Positions 26,667 through 37,452 of a DNA stretch of 64,000 bases are shown in pieces. The notes below the pieces were generated by a model that did no database searches, had not been told where the DNA came from, and saw only the letters and a program-made list of their open reading frames with translations. Origin of the DNA: Sitta carolinensis (lineage: Eukaryota > Chordata > Aves > Passeriformes > Sittidae); the NCBI GenBank assembly GCA_032173965.1, contig CM063311.1, positions 372,001 through 436,000 on the forward strand, given 5' to 3'. The position numbers were made by a program, and so were the translations under genes. Each line of letters opens with the position of its first letter. The first letter of the stretch is position 1.

Positions 26667-26670
26667 TCAC

Positions 26671-26748
26671 CTGCCTGGGGCTTCTGGCGCATCTTCCTCT
26701 TCCTCACAGCCTCCTCCTCCAGCCGGACGAGCTTTGGGAATGGCAATC
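26671..26748 (-). CDS. C2H2 zinc-finger protein, copy C, upstream 78-nt exon
   Basis: Third copy of the 78-nt exon with conserved acceptor and donor (CAG|GTGAGG), coding EEEAVRKRKM followed by RQKPQA. Joins in phase to the exon starting at 26485. Confidence 0.72.
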
Positions 26749-27004
26749 CTGGTTTGGGAAAAACAAGGGCTGAGCATGTGGAATGTCAAAGTCCCTGTGC
26801 CCAAGTCCATCTCTAGCAGTTCCCGGCCATCTGGGGTCCATAAAAACCTCCCAAACACCAACATCCAGCCCTGGAAATGCCTCCCACGCGTTCCCCATCT
26901 CTGGGGTCTCCCCTTTTGGGGTTTGTGTTTTCCCCCTCCCTCTGGCTGCTGGGAGTCCCAGGAACACGAAAAGCTCCCCCCTCTTCCCTCTCCCATTTAG
27001 GGAT

Positions 27005-27692
27005 GCTGGGAGTGACTGGGCTCATACTGGGAGTGACTGGAATGACCCTGCAAGTCCCTGGGCTCATACTGGGAGTGACTGGAATGACCTGAGTCCCTGG
27101 GCTCATACTGGGAGTGACTGGATCCCTGCAAGTCCCTAGGCTGGTACTGGGAGCGACTGGAATCCCCCTGCCAGTCCCTGGGCTCATACTGGGAGCGACT
27201 GGAATCCCCCTGCCAGTCCCTGGGCTCATACTGGGAGCGACTGGAATCCACCTGTAAGACCCTGGGCTCATACTGGGAGTGACTGGAATCCCCCTGCCAG
27301 TCCCTGGGCTCATACTGGGAGCGACTGGAATGACCCTGCCAGTCCCTGGGCTCCTACTGGGAGCGACTGGAATGACCCTGCCAGTCCCTGGGCTCATACT
27401 GGGAGCGACTGGAATGACCCTGCAGTCCCTGGGCTCGACTGGGAGCGACTGGAATCCCCTGCCAGTCCCTGGGCTCATACTGGGAGTGACTGGAATCCCC
27501 CTGCCAGTCCCTGGGCTCATACTGGGAGTGACTGGAATCCCCTGCCAGTCCCTGGGCTCATACTGGGAGCGACTGGAATCCCCCTGCCAGTCCCTGGGCT
27601 CATACTGGGAGTGACTGGAATCCCCCTGCCAGTCCCTGGGCTCATACTGGGAGTGACTGGAATCCCCCTGCCAGTCCCTGGGCTCATACTGG
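27005..27692. repeat. 42-bp minisatellite, copy C array
   Basis: About 16 copies of the 42-bp unit in copy A orientation, several with small deletions near 27090-27130 and 27420-27450. Lies between the CpG island and the 78-nt exon, as in A and B. Confidence 0.95.
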
Positions 27693-27699
27693 GTGCAGC

Positions 27700-28765
27700 C
27701 ATTTCCACCACCGCCACCCCCCAACCCATTTCCCGGCCATGCGGCCCCTCCAGCCCCCAGCACCCCCTGCCTCAGGGACCCTCTCGGGCTGCCCGCTCTG
27801 GGGCTCTGGGCTCTCCTCTCTCCGCGGTCCCGCTCGGGGAAGCCGCGGCTCTCCCGGCGCTCCCCAAACCCGGGGTCCCCCCCCCCGCCGCTCCCGCGCG
27901 CTCCCCACGCGGCCCCGCCCGAGCTCGGAGGGCCCGGCCCGGGCAGCCCAACCCCCACGCGCCGGGACCCGCAGCCACCCGCCCCCGACGGGGCTCTGCC
28001 CACACCGGCACCGCCACCCCACAAAAACACCTCCGGACACCCCGCCATGTCCCCCCAAAGGCCACCTGCGCCTCGCCTTTGGAGCCCCGCGAGCTCCGAA
28101 CATCCCCCCAAAAAACCCCAAACCCAGCCACCCGCCGGGCTCTTGGGGCCGAGCTGCCCCTCCCCGGCCACCTGCGGGATGCGGGCCAGGGGCCCGGGGG
28201 CGCTGCGAGTGCAGGCGGCGCTGGAGCCGCGCGCTTGGCGCTGTGCTCTTGTGCTGCTGCTTCCCGCTGCCGCTCGGCCTCTGCCTCCCTCCCTGCTGCT
28301 CCTGCCCCGCTGCGAGCCCGAGGCGGGAGGGGAAAGGAAAGGGCGGAAGCGTGAGGGGAAAGGGGCGGGGCCAAGGACAGGGCGGGAAGCGTGGAGACGA
28401 AAGGGGCGGGGCCAAGGACAGGGCGGGCCCGGGAGGGGAAAGGGGCGGGGCCAAGGACAGGGCGGGAAGCGTGAGGGGAAAGGGGCGGGGCCAAGGACAG
28501 GGCGGGCCCGGGAGGGGAAAGGGGCGGGCCAAGGACAGGGCGGGCCCGGGAGGGGAAAGGGGCGGGGACAAGGACAGGGCGGGACCGGGAGGGGAAAGGG
28601 GCGGGGCCAAGGACAGGGCGGGCCCGGGAGAGGAAAGGGGCGGGGCCAAGGACAGGGCGGGAAGCGTGAGGGGAAAAGGGCGGGGCCAAGGACAGGGCGG
28701 GACCGGGAGGGGAAAGGGGCGGGGCCAAGGACAGGCCGGTGAGCGTGATTTAAAAGGGGCGTGGT
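27700..28765 (-). promoter_or_regulatory. CpG island / GC-box promoter of ZNF copy C
   Basis: Near-identical to the other two islands, but the GC-box minisatellite is expanded: about 10 units of 'aggggcggggccaaggacag' alternating with 'ggcgggcccggga' or 'ggcgggaagcgtga' between 28350 and 28740. The orientation fits the minus-strand ZNF exons. Its upstream edge lies only about 400 bp from the SPTBN4 polyadenylation signals. Confidence 0.6.
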
Positions 28766-28789
28766 CAAAGGCTGCGCTCAAGCCCCGCC

Positions 28790-29140
28790 CCCCCAGGACC
28801 CCCCAAGCCTCTTCAAGACCCCCTCAATTTTTCCAGGACCTCCCTCCCCAATTTTTTCGGGGACCCCCCAATTTTCCGGGACTCTGTCCCCCACAATTTT
28901 CCCATGCCCCCCTCCCAATTTCCCCCTCCCCCAATTTTCCCAGCATCCCCCCCCGAATTTTCTCAGTTCCCCCGCAAACCCCTCCCGGACCCCCCCAGGA
29001 CTCCCCTAAATGCCCCAAGCCCCCCCCAAATCTTGACAGGAACCACCTCCCCCCTCAAAAGCCCCAGAGCCCTCCAGGAATCCCCCCCCCAAAAAAAACC
29101 CCCGGAACCTCCCTCTCCTCCCCCCCCCCCGGGACGCCCC
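28790..29140. other. C-rich intergenic spacer between SPTBN4 and ZNF copy C
   Basis: Poly-C-rich, degenerate 'ccccaatttttcc' and 'ggacccccc' words. No coding or RNA feature seen; open frames here are proline-rich artefacts. Confidence 0.5.
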
Positions 29141-29164
29141 CGAGGCGGTTTCGGGGTGCAGCGG

Positions 29165-29964
29165 GTGCTTTATTGATTTATTGATCGGTTGATCGATCGA
29201 TCGATTGATTGATTTATTACATTTGTACAATGCGGCGCTGGGGGCCCCCCCGGCTCTCTATGGCTTGTGCTGCGGGAAAGGGGGGGCCGGGACCCCCAAA
29301 CTGGGCAGGGGACCCATAACTGGGGCCGGGACCCCAAAACAAGGGCTCGTGGGGGGTCCTGGACCCCAAAACCGGGCAGGGGACCCCATAACTGGGGCTG
29401 GGACCCCAAAACCCGGCAAGGGACCTCAGAACCCCGCAGGGACCCCAAAATCGGGCAGGGGACCCCAAAACTGGGGCTGGGAACCCAAAATCAGTGTTCT
29501 GGGGGGCCAGGACCCCAAAATTAGGGTTTGGGGGGCCAGGACTTGGTGTTTGCGGGGGGGGGGCAGGACCCCGAAATTGAGGTTTGGGGGGCCTCAGGAC
29601 CCCAACATCTGGGATGGGACCCCAAACCTCGGGTTCAGGGGGGGCTCAGACCCCAAACCTGAGGCTGGGGAGAGGTGGGGAAGCCAGGACCCCAAACTCG
29701 GGGGTTTGGAGGGACCAGGACCCCAAAGTCAAGGTTTTGGGGGGGGTCAGGACCCCAAAATTTGCATTTGGAGGGGAGCCAGGACCCCGAAATTGAGGTT
29801 AGGGTGTGCCTGGGACCCCAAACTCGAGGTTTTGGCGGGACCAGGACCCCAAACTCGGGGTTTTGGCGGGACCAGGACCCCAAACTCGGGGTTTTGGGGG
29901 CTCAGGACACAAAGTCGGGGTTTTGGGGGGACCAGGACCCCCACATGGGGTTTTTTTTGGGGGG
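29165..29964 (-). other. SPTBN4: SPTBN4 3' UTR with polyadenylation signals
   Basis: Three AATAAA hexamers on the minus strand at 29213-29218, 29177-29182 and 29169-29174. They flank a TGAT/CGAT tetranucleotide run. Between the stop and these signals lies a minisatellite of 'ggaccccaaaactggggctg' type (about 29280-29950), so the mature 3' UTR would be largely repeat-derived. Confidence 0.6.
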
Positions 29965-30111
29965 TCACTTCCGCCGGGGCCGGTCGGGGTCGCGCCGGGG
30001 CAGCCCCTCGTCGGTGGAGGAGGTGGTGAGGAGCCCCTGGTGCCACCGGGCCAGCTCGGCGTGTTCCTGCGCGCTGGCGGCCAGCGCCCGCAGCCAGCCC
30101 TGCATGTCCTC
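29965..30111 (-). CDS. SPTBN4: SPTBN4 exon 19 (terminal): PH-domain end and C-terminal tail
   Basis: Starts after CCGCAG and codes 48 residues plus TGA. EDMQGWLRALAASAQEHAEL is the C-terminal PH helix with its conserved Trp; LLTTSSTDEG and a basic RRK terminus match the beta-IV tail. Confidence 0.92.
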   Translation of the reverse strand, partial: EDMQGWLRALAASAQEHAELARWHQGLLTTSSTDEGLPRRDPDRPRRK

Positions 30112-30121
30112 CTGCGGGGGG

Positions 30122-32345
30122 GGAACGGGGTAAGGGACCCCCAAAATGGGGTCAGGGACCCCGAAAATCGGGTTAGGGACAGACAAAATGGGGTTAGGGT
30201 GAAGGAAATGGGGTTAGGGACCCCGAAAATGGGGTTAGGGACCCCAAAAATGGGGTTAGGTCTGCAGAAAATTAGGTCAGATCCATCCAAATCAGCATGA
30301 GTCCCCAAATTGTGATCAGATCTCCAAAACCATCATGAGACCCCTCAAAATTGCTATGAGACCCCAAAACCACCATGAGACCCCCAAAATTGCTATGAGA
30401 CCGCCAAAACCACCGTGGGACCCCCAAAACCACGATGAGACCACCAAAATTCCTACAGAGACCCCCCAATTTCCCATGAGACCCCCCAAAACCACAGTGA
30501 GACCCCCAAAACCACTGTGAGACCCCCAAACCCACACAGAGACCCCCAAAACCCCCATGAGACCCCCAAAACCCCATGAGACCCCAAAACCATCATGAGA
30601 CAACCAAAATTCCCATAAGACCCCCAAAACCAACCATGAGACCCCCAAAACCATAGTGAGAACCCCAAAACCAACCATGAGACCCCAAAACCCCATGAGA
30701 CCCCAAAACCACACAGAGACCCCCAAACCCACACAGAGACCCCCAAAACCCCCATGAGACCCCCAAAACCCCATGAGACCCCCAAAACCATCATGAGACA
30801 ACCAAAATTCCCATAAGACCCCCAAAACCAACCATGAGACCCCCAAAACCATAGTGAGACCCCCAAAACCCCATGAGACCCCAAAACCACACAGAGACCC
30901 CCAAACCCACCATGAGGCCCCCAAACCCACTATGAGACCCCCAAAACCCCATCAGATCCACCAAAACCCCACAGAGACCCCCCAAAACCACCGTGAGACC
31001 CCCAAAACCCCATGAGACCTCCCAAACCCACACAGAGACCCCCAAACCCACCATGAGACCCCCAAAACCACAGTGAGACCCCCAAAACCACCATGAGACC
31101 CTCAAAACCAACCATGAGACCCCCAAAACCCCGTGAGACCCCCAAAACCATCATGAGACCACCAAAACCAACCATGAGACCCCCAAAACCCCATGAGACC
31201 CCCAAAACCATCATGAGACCACCAAAACCAACCATGAGACCCCCAAAACCCCATGAGACCCCCAAAACCATCATGAGACCACCAAAACCAACCATGAGAC
31301 CCCCAAAACCCCATGAGACCCCCAAAACCATCATGAGACCACCAAAACCAACCATGAGACCCCCAAAACCCCATGAGACCCCAAAACCATCATGAGACCA
31401 CCAAAACCACAGTGAGACCCTCAAAACCATCATGAGACCACCAAAACCACAGTGAGACCTCAAAACCAACCATGAGACCCCAAAACCAACCATGAGACCC
31501 CCAAAACCCCATGAGGCCCCCAAACCCGCTATGAGACCCCAAAACCCCATCAGATCCACCAAAACCCCATGAGACACCCAAAACCAACCATGAGACCTCC
31601 CAAACCATCCTGAGACCCCCAAACCCACTATGAGACCCCCAAAACCCCATCAGATCCACCAAAACCCCACAGAGACCCCCAAAACCACCGTGAGACCCCC
31701 AAAACCATGAGACCCCAAAACCCACACAGAGACCCCAAAACCACCGTGAGACCCCCCAAAATTCCCATGAGACCCCCAAAACCACCATGAGACCCCCAAA
31801 ATTGCTATGAGACCCCCAAACCTACCATGAGACCCCCAAAACCACCGTGAGACCCCCAAACCCACCATGAGACCCCCAAAACCCCATGAGACCCCCAAAA
31901 CCACTGTGAGACCCCCAAACCCACCATGAGACCCCCAAAACCACCGTGAGACCCCCAAAACCCCATGAGACCCCCAAACCCCCCATGAGACCCCAAACCC
32001 ACCATGAGACCCCTAAAACCACCATGAGACCCCTAAAACCATCATGAGACCACCAAAATTCCCATGAGAACCCCAAAACCAACCATGAGACCCCCAAAAC
32101 CATAGTGAGACCCCCAAAACCAACCATGAGACCCCCAAAACCCCATGAGACCCCAAAACCACACAGAGACCCCCAAAACCCCGAGGCCCCAAACCCGCTA
32201 TGAGACCCCCCAAAACCCCATCAGATCCACCAAAACCCCACAGAGACCCCCCAAAACCACCGTGAGACCCCCAAAACCACCATGAGACCCTCAAACCCCC
32301 CATGAGACCCCAAAACCCCCCATGAGACCCCCGCAGCCCCCCCAA
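30122..32345. repeat. SPTBN4 intron 18 minisatellite
   Basis: The first 150 bp repeat the GGGGTTAGGG family of the window start. The rest is about 110 copies of a ~20-bp unit such as 'gacccccaaaaccaccatga'. At 31141-31380 a 60-bp composite repeats four times almost perfectly. Confidence 0.95.
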
Positions 32346-32353
32346 ATTCCCAC

Positions 32354-32396
32354 CTCGTCCTTGGCCTGCAGCAGGAACTCGCTGCCGTCGCCGGTC
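32354..32396 (-). CDS. SPTBN4: SPTBN4 exon 18: PH-domain strand
   Basis: A 43-nt exon, acceptor TCGCAG, donor GAG|GTGGGA, coding TGDGSEFLLQAKDE. Phase 2 in and phase 0 out match exons 17 and 19. Too short to be seen as an open frame; found by homology to the PH core. Confidence 0.9.
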
Positions 32397-32459
32397 CTGC
32401 GAGAAAGCGCCGAGGTCACGGCGGCCACCACGGCTAGGGGCCACCGAGGCCACCAAAGT

Positions 32460-33680
32460 CATCAGGACACCCCAAAAATGACATCGGGGACCCCAAAAAT
32501 GACATTGGGACCCCAAAAAGGGATCGGGGACCCAAAAATGACATTGGGGACCTCAAAAAGGGCATTGGGGACCCCGAAAATGCATTAGGGACCCCAAAAA
32601 TGACATTGGGGACCCCAAAAATAATATCAGGGACCTCAAAAATGGCATTGGGGACCCCAAAAATAACATCAGGGACCTCAAAAAGGGCATTGGGGACCCC
32701 AAAAAGGGCGTCAGGAACCCCAAAAATGACATAGGGGACCCCGAAAATGACATTGGGGACCCCAAAAATAACATCAGGGACCTCAAAAAGGGATCGGGGA
32801 CCCCAAAAATGGCATTGGGGACCCCAAAAATGGCATTGGGGACCCCAAAAATAACATCAGGGACCTCAGAAAGGGCATCAGGGACCCCAAAAATAACATC
32901 AGGGACCTCAAAAAGGGATCGGGGACCCCAAAAGTGACCTCAGACCCCCAAAAGTGCCACCAGAACCAACAGGAGACTCCAAAAGTGACCTCAGAACCCA
33001 AAAGTGACCTCAGAACCCTAAGGTGACCTCAGAACCCACCAAACCCAACAGGAGAACCCCAAAGTGACCTCAGAGACCCCCAAAATTGACCTCAGACCTC
33101 AAAAGTGACCTCAGAACCATCAGAACCAACAGGGGACTCCAAAAGTGACCTCAGAGACCCCAAAAGTGACCTCAGAGACCCAAAAGTGACCTCAGAACCC
33201 ATCAGAACCAACAGGAGACTCCAAAAGTGACCTCAGAACCCAAAAGTGACCTCAGAACTCTAAGGTGACCTCAGAACCCACCAAACCCAACAGGAGAACC
33301 CCAAAGTGACCTCAGAGACCCCAGAAGTGACCTCTGAGACCCCAAAAGTGCCACCAGAACAAACAGGAGAACCCCAAAGTGACCTCAGAGACCCCAAAAG
33401 TGACCTCAGAACCCACCAAACCCAACAGAGAACCCCAAAGTGACCTCAGAGACCCCAGAAGTGACCTCTGAGACCCCAAAAGTGCCACCAGAACAAACAG
33501 GAGAACCCCAAAGTGACCTCAGACCCTCCAAAAGTGACTTCAGACCTCAAAAGTGACTCAGACCTCAGACCCAGAACCCATCAGAACCAACAGGAGACCC
33601 CAAAGTGACCTCAGAGACCTCAAAGGTGGCATCAGAGACCCCAAAAGTGACCTCAGAGACCCCAAAGTGACCTCAGCTCC
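32460..33680. repeat. SPTBN4 intron 17 minisatellites
   Basis: Two adjacent families: 'gggaccccaaaaatgacatt' (32460-32930) and 'gtgacctcagagaccccaaa' (32930-33680). Confidence 0.93.
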
Positions 33681-33693
33681 CCCCCAGACCCAC

Positions 33694-33867
33694 TTGAGCT
33701 TGAAGACGTTCTTCTTCTTCTTGTAGTCGCTGGCCACCTCGGCGGCGGCGCGCTGCAGGCTCAGCAGGGGCTCCCCGCCATGGGTGGCCCCGGCCGCCGG
33801 ACCCTTGGCATCCTTGTAGAAGCCCAGGTCGCCCTTGGCCAGCACGCAGTAGAGGTTGACCCAGGAC
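33694..33867 (-). CDS. SPTBN4: SPTBN4 exon 17: PH-domain core
   Basis: Codes RSWVNLYCVLAKGDLGFYKD, then a glycine-rich loop, THGGEPLLSL and ASDYKKKKNVFKL: beta strands and the lysine cluster of the spectrin PH domain that contacts phosphoinositides. Acceptor GGACAG, donor CTCAA|GTGGGT. Confidence 0.92.
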
Positions 33868-33939
33868 CTGTCCACCAGAAGATGACCACCACGGTTTGGG
33901 GGTGAATTGCAAGATTGTTTTTTTGGGGGGAGCATCAAG

Positions 33940-35400
33940 GTTTTGGTGGTTGGTGGAGCTCACAAAAGTCTTGGTGGACCCCCATGTTCTGGTGGAATCC
34001 AGCATTGATGGATCTCCAACCCTCGGTGGGCCCCCATGTTCTGGTGGAATCCATCACTGATGGATCTCCAACCCTTGGTGGACCCCCATGTTCTGATGGA
34101 ACCCAGCATTGATGGATCTCCAACCCTTGGTGGACCCCCATGTTCTGGTGGAACCCAGCATTGATGGATCTACAACCCTTGGTGGACCCCAAGTTCTGGT
34201 GGAACCCAGTGTTGGTGGATCTCCAACCCTTGGTGGAGCCCCAAGTTCTGATGGACCACCAACAAACTCCAACCCTTGGAGAACCCTCAACTCTTGATGA
34301 ACCCCAACATGCTGATGGATCACCAATGAAGCCCAACACTTGAAGAACCCCAACCCTTGATGAACCCCAAATTCTGAAGGACCACCAATAAACCCCAACT
34401 CTTGGAAAACCACAACCCTTGGAGAGAACCCCAACCCTTGGAGGACCCCAACGCTTGGAGAACCCCAAATTCTGGAGGACCACCAATAAACCCCAACTCT
34501 TGGAAAACCACAACCCTTGGAGAACCCCAAACCTTGAAGAACCCCAACCCTTGGAGAACCCAAACTCTTGGAGAACCTCTTTCATTGAAGAACCCCAACC
34601 CTTGGAGAACTCCAACCCTTGAAGAGAAACCCAACCCTTGGAGAACCCCAAAATCTGGAGGACCACCAACAAACCCCAAGTCTTGACAAACCCCAACCCT
34701 TGAAGAACCTATTTCATTGAAGAACCCCAACCCTTGGAGAACCCCAAACCTTGAAGAACCCCAACCCTTGGAGAACCCCAACCCTTGATAAACCCCAACC
34801 CTTGAAGAACCCCAACCCTTGGAGAACCCCAACCCTTGATAAACCCCAACTCTTGGAGAACCCCAACCCTTGTAGAACCTCAACCTTTGGAGAACCACCA
34901 ACAAACCCCATCCCTTGGAGAACTCCAACCCTTGAAGAACCTCTTTCAATGAAGAACCCCAACCCTTGGAGAACCTCTTTCATTGATGAACCCCAAACCC
35001 TTGGAGAACCCCAACCCTTGGAGAACCCCAACCTTTGGAGAACCTATTTCATTGAAGAACCCCAACCCTTGGAGAACCCCAAACCTTGAAGAACCCCAAA
35101 CCTTGAAGAACCCCAACCCTTGGAGAACCCCAACCCTTGGAGAACCCCAACCCTTGGAGAACCTCAACCTTTGGAGAACCTCTTTCATTGAAGAACCCCA
35201 AACCCTTGGAGAACCTCTTTCATTGATGAACCCCAAACCCTTGGAGAACCTCTTTCATTGATGAACCCCAAACCCTTGGAGAACCCCAACCCTTGGAGAA
35301 CCCCAACCCTTGGAGAAGCCCAACCCTTGGAGAACCTCAACCTTTGGAGAACCTCTTTCATTGAAGAACCCCAAACCCTTGGAGACCCCCCCACCCTTGG
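33940..35400. repeat. SPTBN4 intron 16 minisatellites
   Basis: An 18-bp unit 'ggagaaccccaacccttg' with a composite 'aacctctttcattgaagaac' dominates 34380-35400. A related 'ggtggatctccaaccctt' family covers 33940-34300. Confidence 0.94.
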
Positions 35401-35432
35401 AGAACACCCCACCCTGGCACAGAACCCCGGAC

Positions 35433-35708
35433 CTGTTGGACGCCTTCCTGCCGGCGCCGTCCAGCTCGTGCTTGCGCAGCAGGAAGCCCTCGTGGCTCAC
35501 GGTGTGTCCGCGGCGGCGGCGGCGGCGCCGCGCTGCCCTGGGCCGGGGCCGAGCGCGAGCGCCGCGGTTCCCCCGCGCTGGACCCGTCCCGAGGCCGCGG
35601 CCGCCGCCGGGGCTTGGGCCGGTCCCGGGCCCGGGGCCGCTCCGGGCGGGGAGTGCGCTCGGGGAGCGACTCGGGACCGGCGGGGAGACGGGCGGGGGAG
35701 TCCCGGGG
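35433..35708 (-). CDS. SPTBN4: SPTBN4 exon 16: basic linker and PH start, with a frameshift
   Basis: Begins PRDSPARLPAGPESLPERTP, followed by a strongly basic stretch and RRSRSAPAQG, the beta-IV linker, then a proline run. PH coding resumes as HTVSHEGFLLRKHELDGAGR but in a different frame: the shift is within the CCG-rich run near 35507-35530. Exon length 276 is one more than the 275 (or two fewer than the 278) that the flanking phases require. The donor is AACAG|GTCCGG. A second acceptor lies 162 nt upstream at 35871-35872. Confidence 0.85.
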
Positions 35709-35870
35709 CTGGGGACAAAGGGGGGACAGTGAGGGGACAGTGGGGACAATGGGGGACAGGGGGCAGTCCCGGGGCTTGGGCCGGTCCCGGGCCCGGGGCC
35801 GCTCCGGGCGGGGAGTGCGCTCGGGGAGCGACTCGGGACCGGCGGGGAGACGGGCGGGGGAGTCCCGAGG
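35709..35870 (-). repeat. SPTBN4: In-frame tandem copy of the SPTBN4 exon 16 5' end
   Basis: A 162-bp duplicate of the exon 16 acceptor region and its first ~33 codons, separated from the real exon by short intron-like sequence that stays open in the same frame. Its own acceptor (TCCCCAG|CCTCGG) is intact. If used, exon 16 would gain 54 codons without a frame change. Confidence 0.8.
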
Positions 35871-35874
35871 CTGG

Positions 35875-36660
35875 GGACAAAGCGGGACAGTGAGGGGACA
35901 GTGGGGGGACAATGGGGGACAGGGGGAGACGGGCGGGGGAGTCCCTGGTCTGGGGACAAAGGGGGATGTGAGGGGACAGGAGGGGATAGTGGGGAGTCCC
36001 GGGGCTGGGGACAAAGGGGGACAGTGAGGGGACAATGGGGGGACAAGGGGGAGTCCCGGGGCTGGGGACGGTGAGGGGACAGTGGGGACAATGGGGTGAG
36101 TCCAGGGGCTGGGACAAAGGGGCGACGGTGAGGGGACAATGCGGGGGACAGGGGGGACAATGGGGGACAGGGGAGAGTCCGGGGCTGGGAACAAAGTGGG
36201 GACGGTGAGGGGACAGTGGGGACAATGGGGGGAGTCCCAGGGCTGGGGACAAGGGGGACGTGAGGGGACAATGGGGGACAATGGGGAGAGTCCCGGGGCT
36301 GGGGACAAGGTGGGACAGTGAGGGGACAGGGGGGACAATGGGGGACATGGGGGAGACAATGGGGGACAGGAGGGGACTGGGGGGACAGTGAGAGACGGGC
36401 GGGGGAGTCCCGGGCTGGGGACAAAGGGGGGGACAGTGAGGGAACAATGGGGGGAGTCCCGGGCTGGAGACAAAGGGGACAGTGAGGGGACAGTGGGGGG
36501 ACACACAGGGGGATCTTCAGTGGGACACTGAGGGGACACTGAGGGATCTCCAAGGGGTCATGGAGGGCACACTGAGGGGACACTGAGGGGACACTGGGGG
36601 GACAATCTCCAGTGGGACACTGAGGGGACATCCAGGGGACACTGAGGGCACCCCGAGGTG
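35875..36660. repeat. SPTBN4 intron 15 minisatellite
   Basis: Tandem 'ggggacagtgaggggacaat' and 'gggagtcccggggctgggga' units, G-rich on the plus strand. Confidence 0.93.
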
Positions 36661-36697
36661 CCACCTGAGTGTCCCCAAGGTGCCACCGCGCACTCAC

Positions 36698-36767
36698 CGA
36701 GGCCGGCGCGGCGCCTCCTGCCTCCTTCTCCTGCAGCTGCTCCACGATGTCAGCCAGCGTGGCTTTG
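36698..36767 (-). CDS. SPTBN4: SPTBN4 exon 15: linker
   Basis: A 70-nt exon coding KATLADIVEQLQEKEAGG and AAPAS, a beta-IV signature peptide. The acceptor is a NAGNAG pair (CCCCAGCAG|C), so use of the first AG would add one Ser (start at 36770). Donor CTCG|GTGAGT. Confidence 0.9.
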
Positions 36768-36779
36768 CTGCTGGGGGAC

Positions 36780-37440
36780 GTTTGGGGACCACGGCGGGGT
36801 CACCTCGGCCCCGTCCCCTCCCCACGATGTCCCCTGATGTCCCCATGATGTCCCTAATGTCCTCATGATGTCCCCCCAATGTCCCATGATGTTCCCATGA
36901 TGTCCCTTCAATGTTCCCTGATGTCCCCAATGTTCCCACGATGTCCCCATGATGCCCCCCAATGTCCCCCCCAATGTCCCCTGCTGTCCCTCAAATGTCC
37001 CCAACGTTCCTGTGATGTCCCCATGATGACCCCTGATGTCCCCATGATGCCCCCCCAATGTCCCCCCGCTGTCCCCCAATGTCCCCCAATGTCCCCTGAT
37101 GTCCCCCGATGCCCCATGATGTCCCCCCAATGTCCCCCCCACTGTCCCCTCAATGTCCCCCCGATATCCCCCAATGTCCCCATGATGCCCCCCAATGTGT
37201 CCCCCAATGTCCCCCCGATATTCCCTAATGTCCCCATGATGCCCCCCCAATGTCCCCCCCATGTCCCCGATATCCCCCAATGTCCCCCACTGTCCCCAAT
37301 GTGTCCCCAATGTCCCCCCAATGTCCCCAACATTCCCCTGATATCCCCATGATGTCCCCCCAATGTCCCCCGTGATATCCCCCAGTGTCCCCAATGTCCC
37401 CCAATGTCCCCACCAATGTCCCCCGCTGTCCCCCCGCCAT
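36780..37440. repeat. SPTBN4 intron 14 minisatellite
   Basis: Degenerate tandem units of 'atgtccccccaatgtcccca' type with 'gatgtccccatgatg' variants. Confidence 0.93.
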
Positions 37441-37452
37441 CCCCTCCCTCAC

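Noticed and set aside
30316..32127. Gly/Val/Phe-rich minus-strand frames that look like repeat proteins
   Set aside because: Intron 18 minisatellite of ~20-bp units; no start, no homology, and bounded by splice sites of SPTBN4.
35255..36745. A ~500-codon proline/cysteine-rich minus-strand frame
   Set aside because: Intron 15 minisatellite plus off-frame parts of exons 15 and 16; a correct splice model explains the conserved pieces.
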